From positions 61,387 through 125,386 of the forward strand of contig JAFRHL010000011.1 of NCBI GenBank assembly GCA_017433295.1: DNA of 64,000 nucleotides, read 5' to 3'. The DNA is from Eubacterium sp. GTDB lineage: Bacteria > Bacillota > Clostridia > Lachnospirales > Lachnospiraceae. How positions within the stretch are numbered: position 1 is the first letter of the stretch; every line of letters starts with the position of its first letter. Position numbers and translations under genes: made by a program. Below the pieces are notes generated by a model. The model ran no database searches, was not told where the DNA came from, and saw only the letters and a program-made list of their open reading frames with translations. Of the stretch, positions 60,270 through 64,000 are shown one piece after another.

Positions 60270-62501
60270 CTAGTATATCTTACAGCCGCTTAAGCCTGCC
60301 AGCTTCTGTTTGATCAGGATTGACTCTGCATCCTGGAATATGCTTCCCTTAGGGTTCCTGCGATCAGAGAAAGCAGCTCCGACACATAAAAAAACGGAAG
60401 GAAAATCTTGTCCCGGTTCCTGCAGCTGATCATTGATCTTCCGTATCTTGTCCTTTACCTGTTCTTTTATGGAGCTGTCCACCCGGGTCATAATTATAAC
60501 GAATTCATTGCTGCTGATCCGGCATATATGGTCAACCGAACGGAAACTCCGCCGCAGTAATAACGCCACTTCTTTTCTCACAACATCCCCCATGCTCCGT
60601 CCGTGATTCCTGACGATTTCCTCCATATTGGTGATCTCGGCAACCAGCAGGGCAATATTGTACTTGTCAGCATCCTTTAGAAACATTTCAAAGGCCGTGT
60701 AATTATAGATTCCTGTCAGAGGATCGTGAAGGGATCCGCCTGTCCGCTTTTCCTTATGGATGGACAGGGTTTTGTGGGATAGTTCCACCGGTTCGGTCTT
60801 TTCCTTCATACTCATCCTCTTTACGATGAACTCTTCATACTTTTCCGGAGGAAGGGGCCTGGAAAAATAATAGCCCTGGACAATGTCACAACCCATGGCT
60901 TTCAGGGAAGTGACCTGCTCTTTGGTTTCAACTCCCTCCGCAATAACCGGAACGAAAAGAGAATCCGCGATGCCGATCACGGCTTCAAGCATTCTGGTAT
61001 CATTCTGTTCCCGGAAAGCCGTTTTAATAAACTGCATATCCAGCTTCATAACATCTATGGGGAGCGAGGATATCATATTTAAAGAAGAATATCCACTCCC
61101 GAAATCATCCATTTCAATGAAGAAACCGGCACGCCGCAAATCTTTAACATTTTCAATAATACGACCGGAATCCTTTGTATAAGCAGATTCCGTGATCTCC
61201 AGCAATAAATCAGAGGATGTTATATCAAATTCTGACAAAAGATCCTGCAGCACAATCACCAGATCCGTATCATACATATCAACCCGTGAGACATTAACGG
61301 AAACCGGGACTGTTTCACCAAACTTGTCCTTCCACCTTCGAAGCTGCCCTGCCACCCGGCGCCAGACATAATAATCCAGATCACTGATCAGTCCGTTCTG
61401 CTCGAAAAGAGGAATAAAGGAAGCCGGACAGATCATGCCCAGTTCCGGATGATTCCAGCGGACCAGCGCTTCCGCACTGTTAAGGATGGGTTCTTCCTGT
61501 CTTATATCAAACTTGGGCTGGTAATAAACGACAAATTCCTCCCTGTCAAGACCGGTCCGGAAATCTTCCAGAAGCTGCTGGGCGAATAATTCCTTTTCAT
61601 GCATTTTCTCATCGTAGATGGAAACGCCGCCCGTAAAGCTATTCCGCAGCGCATCGGCAGCCATTTTAGCCCTGTCGAATCTTCTCTCCATATCAATGGA
61701 CTTGTCTACATTGGAATAGACACCCATTCGGAGACGGATATGATTTTTCCCGTCCTTGGTCAGAGCAATGGAAGTGTTATCCAGTATCTCATTATAGTCA
61801 CTTCGATGGGGGCAATAGATAAGAAAGGTATCCGCCAGACGTCTGCATACAATGCCCCCCTCATCCTTCACACAGTCTCTGAGCTTTAAGCCGATCTGCC
61901 GTATAAGCTGATCTCCCGTATGCTTTCCATATCTTTCATTAATTATGTGGAACTGATTCACATCCACAACGATGGCATCCATGGGAAGTGATTTATGATA
62001 ATTATCATACTGACCGGCATACTGATAGAAATATTCATAATGGTACAGGCCGGTTAGAAAGTCCCGTTCTGTCCTGCTGATAATATCCCTGTCCTCATAC
62101 AGCTCAATGGCACGCTCGATCCGGGCAAGCATCACATCCGGAACCGGATAAGGTTTGGAAATGAAGCCCATGGCGCCCAGTCGCAGACATTCGACCTCAT
62201 CAACGGTATGTGAGCTCATAACGATCACGGGCAGATTTTTCGTGTCCGGATCAAACTTAAAACGGCGAAGGATATCAATCCCATTTAAATCCGGAAGCAT
62301 CAGATCGAGAATGACCAGGCTTATGATATCAGCATACTGTCTGATCTTCTCCCGGGCAGCCTTTCCGTCTGAAGCTTCAATAATTTCATACTTATCTTTT
62401 AAAATCTTAACAAGAAGTTCCCTGCACACCGGGTCATCTTCTACGATCAATATCAGTCTCTTTCCACTGACCGAATGAAACTTCACATGGCTCTCAAGCA
62501 T
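60270..62501 (-). CDS. Response regulator with two degenerate GGDEF domains and an EAL domain
   Basis: A 743-residue protein: receiver (about 15-130; Asp66 in VILDLMLP), first GGDEF-like domain with RRLADTF in place of the catalytic motif, EAL domain with AEALVRW, ITESAYTKD, MDDFGSGYSS and IAEGVET (complete, so probably an active phosphodiesterase), and a second GGDEF-like domain ending the protein with SSNEF. AAAGGA precedes the ATG. It resembles the 22252 regulator over the first three domains (paralogue). No kinase is adjacent, so its phosphodonor is elsewhere. The EutP-like gene follows 49 bp later. Confidence 0.92.
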   Translation of the reverse strand: MLESHVKFHSVSGKRLILIVEDDPVCRELLVKILKDKYEIIEASDGKAAREKIRQYADIISLVILDLMLPDLNGIDILRRFKFDPDTKNLPVIVMSSHTVDEVECLRLGAMGFISKPYPVPDVMLARIERAIELYEDRDIISRTERDFLTGLYHYEYFYQYAGQYDNYHKSLPMDAIVVDVNQFHIINERYGKHTGDQLIRQIGLKLRDCVKDEGGIVCRRLADTFLIYCPHRSDYNEILDNTSIALTKDGKNHIRLRMGVYSNVDKSIDMERRFDRAKMAADALRNSFTGGVSIYDEKMHEKELFAQQLLEDFRTGLDREEFVVYYQPKFDIRQEEPILNSAEALVRWNHPELGMICPASFIPLFEQNGLISDLDYYVWRRVAGQLRRWKDKFGETVPVSVNVSRVDMYDTDLVIVLQDLLSEFDITSSDLLLEITESAYTKDSGRIIENVKDLRRAGFFIEMDDFGSGYSSLNMISSLPIDVMKLDMQFIKTAFREQNDTRMLEAVIGIADSLFVPVIAEGVETKEQVTSLKAMGCDIVQGYYFSRPLPPEKYEEFIVKRMSMKEKTEPVELSHKTLSIHKEKRTGGSLHDPLTGIYNYTAFEMFLKDADKYNIALLVAEITNMEEIVRNHGRSMGDVVRKEVALLLRRSFRSVDHICRISSNEFVIIMTRVDSSIKEQVKDKIRKINDQLQEPGQDFPSVFLCVGAAFSDRRNPKGSIFQDAESILIKQKLAGLSGCKIY

Positions 62502-62684
62502 ACGAATCTTATCCTTTTCATTATCTTATCTCTGTAAAACTCTGCAGACTGTTACCAATAATTTCTAATTCAAAAACAGAAATTAATTATATTTTAACAT
62601 ATAGTTTAATTTTTGTCTATGTGATGAGCCCGCAAAAAAACTGCATGAAGGTTTTGTCTTCCGGAAAATTTCGAATTCCTGTAA

Positions 62685-62736
62685 GACAAAAAATCTCCTG
62701 ACAGGATAAAGGAACTTCTCTTTAACCTGTCAGGAG
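62685..62736 (-). terminator. Terminator of the C_GCAxxG_C_C gene
   Basis: CTCCTGACAGG pairs with CCTGTCAGGAG around a 20-nt loop; on the minus strand ATTTTTTGTC follows. Confidence 0.85.
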
Positions 62737-62776
62737 CAATTATTTACTATGAAAGCTTGTTGATAAAAAGGTTTAT

Positions 62777-63175
62777 TTATTCAATTTTTCCCTTCTCTCT
62801 GAGAATCTTCTCCGTCATCTCCACAAGCTCATAGACCATACCATCACAGTGGTCTTTCTTTGGGGTTTGGGTTTTCGCATTTTCCCTCAGGAGATCCCGG
62901 CAGTCGATCATGCCTTCATGGTTTTCCTTAACCTGCCGGATCAGAGGCAGGGAATCTGTGATCCCGGCCAGTCCCAGAACCATCAGGGCTCCCGTGACAG
63001 CCCCGCAGGTGGAGCCCATCTTCATGCCGCTGCCGAAATTAGCTCCCAGGCGGACTGCCATATCCTCCCCTAACCCTAAATCATTGGCAAAGGGCACCAG
63101 GACTCCCTGGGCACAGTTGTAATGGACATCCGTCCGGTTTCTAAGTTCTCTGGCTTTATCAAGGTATACGCTCAT
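62777..63175 (-). CDS. C_GCAxxG_C_C family redox protein
   Basis: A 132-residue protein of the C_GCAxxG_C_C family: Cys21 (NCAQ), CGAVTGAL and further Cys in the second half (IDCRDLL, DHCDGM). The pattern suggests a membrane-associated or cytosolic iron-sulfur or redox protein. Role unknown. A ribosome site (AGGAAAGAG) precedes the ATG. Confidence 0.88.
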   Translation of the reverse strand: MSVYLDKARELRNRTDVHYNCAQGVLVPFANDLGLGEDMAVRLGANFGSGMKMGSTCGAVTGALMVLGLAGITDSLPLIRQVKENHEGMIDCRDLLRENAKTQTPKKDHCDGMVYELVEMTEKILREKGKIE

Positions 63176-63209
63176 TAATCTCTTTCCTCCTTCGTTCTGT
63201 TTGGGAAAC

Positions 63210-63242
63210 GGAGGAGACAGGGGACGGTTCTCTGTCTCCTCC
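63210..63242. repeat. REP-like palindrome
   Basis: GGAGGAGACAG and CTGTCTCCTCC form an 11-bp stem around GGGACGGTTCT. This stem-loop type is, from memory, widely dispersed in clostridial genomes. It occurs once in this window. It lies between the C_GCAxxG_C_C gene and the end of the surface protein gene. Confidence 0.55.
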
Positions 63243-63291
63243 CGGTCTCTTTATATTATAAGCCATTCGAGAGAAAAAAGCTATGATGAAC

Positions 63292-64000
63292 TTACTTTAC
63301 AGTAAGTGCTACTTTGGCCATTTTACCTCCTACCTTGACAATGAGGGTAGATTTTCCCTTCTTAAGGCCTTTCACCTTAACGATCACCTTGCCTTTTGCA
63401 GTTGTTATGTTTGTTACGGAAGCAACAGCAACTTTCGAGAATTTGGCTGTGACAATATCCGAAGTAGCATATTTTTTATCTTTTGCAGTTACCTGGACAG
63501 CTATTTTTGCCGTTTTATTCAGCTTTACAGTTGCTTTTTTAGCCGCTTTCACCGTAAGTGTTTTATTTGCCTTCTTGAGCACAGTAACTGAGACTTTGGC
63601 TGTTTTGGTTCCCACCTTGACATTGACAGTACTCTTTCCTGCTTTTGCTCCTTTAATTTTAAAGGTAAGCTTTGTCCCTGACAGCTTGACGGAAGATACG
63701 ATGATGATCTTCTTGTTGGCCGGAGTAACCACAGCGGTATCAGTCAATGCCTTAGACGTATCGGCAGGTGTTATGAATACTGTGACCACCTTTGAAGCTT
63801 TTGTCTTCAGAACAAGAGGTGTGTTCAGAACCGTTAAAGCTGCGGCAGGATTTTGCGCCGCTTTTCTTGCGGCCTCCTCCTGGGCAGCCTTTTTTGCTGT
63901 TGCCAGATTATTCTCAGCGGTGGTCAGTTTCGATTTTACAGTTCCGGATACCAAGGCTTTCTGAGCAGGTGTTAGTGCGTCATAAGCTGCCCTGGCGGCA
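63292..64000 (-). CDS. C-terminal part of a Lys/Val/Ala-rich surface protein
   Basis: The gene continues past the window edge; the frame stays open (an AAYDALTPAQKALV-type segment precedes the part that can be read clearly). The visible 230 residues hold an Ala/Lys-rich helical stretch (AENNLATAKKAAQEEAARK) and then about two Ig-like beta modules (KLSGTKLTFKIKGAKAGKSTVNVKVG and KGLKKGKSTLIVKVGGKMAKVALTV at the very end). Such modules occur at the ends of secreted Lachnospiraceae proteins. No sortase motif is present at the C-terminus. Function unknown. Confidence 0.7.
   Translation of the reverse strand, partial: AARAAYDALTPAQKALVSGTVKSKLTTAENNLATAKKAAQEEAARKAAQNPAAALTVLNTPLVLKTKASKVVTVFITPADTSKALTDTAVVTPANKKIIIVSSVKLSGTKLTFKIKGAKAGKSTVNVKVGTKTAKVSVTVLKKANKTLTVKAAKKATVKLNKTAKIAVQVTAKDKKYATSDIVTAKFSKVAVASVTNITTAKGKVIVKVKGLKKGKSTLIVKVGGKMAKVALTVK

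Noticed and set aside
63314-63964. 216-codon antisense frame at the window end
   Set aside because: Shadow of the Lys/Val-rich surface protein gene.

Overview
The window looks like a chromosomal stretch of an anaerobic, low-to-mid GC clostridium, most likely a member of the Lachnospiraceae. The evidence is the firmicute order rimP-nusA-rnpM-ylxQ-infB-rbfA-nrnA-truB-ribF, an L21-Prp-L27-Obg cluster with an L27 that carries the cleavable firmicute N-terminal extension, lexA divergent from a yneA-like gene with CGAAC-type SOS boxes, the sporulation genes yqfC and yqfD, a LysM-GH18 spore-type hydrolase, a monomeric [FeFe] hydrogenase and strong AGGAGG ribosome binding sites. I see no rRNA, tRNA, CRISPR array, complete insertion sequence or prophage.

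Layout. Bases 1-1109 hold the end of a UPF0210 gene, followed by a very long palindrome. Bases 1490-5151 look accessory: two small membrane proteins, an XRE and a ribbon-helix-helix regulator, a secreted repeat protein and an anchored hydrolase. Bases 5148-13805 are a plus-strand housekeeping run: a radical SAM/DUF2344 pair, RNase E/G, L21, Prp, L27, Obg, YhbY, NadD, YqeK and RsfS, with a second long palindrome between yqeK and rsfS. Bases 13900-16385 hold lexA, a yneA-like cell-division gene and a tyrosine recombinase. Bases 16554-20547 hold a GHL10-type hydrolase, a lipoprotein with HExxH, a 53-residue gene and a PucR regulator.

From 20642 to the end nearly everything is on the minus strand. 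In order of coordinate: a LysM-GH18 hydrolase; a three-gene phosphorelay ending in a c-di-GMP phosphodiesterase; the long operon from rimP (37360) down to proA (25609); the yqfC-yqfD-phoH-ybeY operon with two flavoproteins; dhaKLM; rpsU; a radical SAM/Cys-rich pair next to alaS; a 47-residue membrane protein with a helix-turn-helix-less LacI-type sensor; a PdaA-like deacetylase; a hydrogenase-TrmO-P-type ATPase run; a response regulator/EutP-like/MATE run; a C_GCAxxG_C_C protein; and the end of a Lys/Val-rich surface protein.

How the parts work together. Most genes serve ribosome production, tRNA and RNA maturation, or translation. Two separate loci feed c-di-GMP breakdown. The SOS locus has four LexA-box-like sites, one inside the yneA promoter. 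The points most worth a second look are the two long intergenic palindromes, the Cys-rich/lipobox-like protein overlapping a small radical SAM enzyme, the HTH-less sensor beside a 47-residue membrane protein, and the kinase-HPt-EAL operon. Several small genes (RHH regulator, 53-residue gene, S21, 47-residue protein) were found by reading intergenic regions directly.
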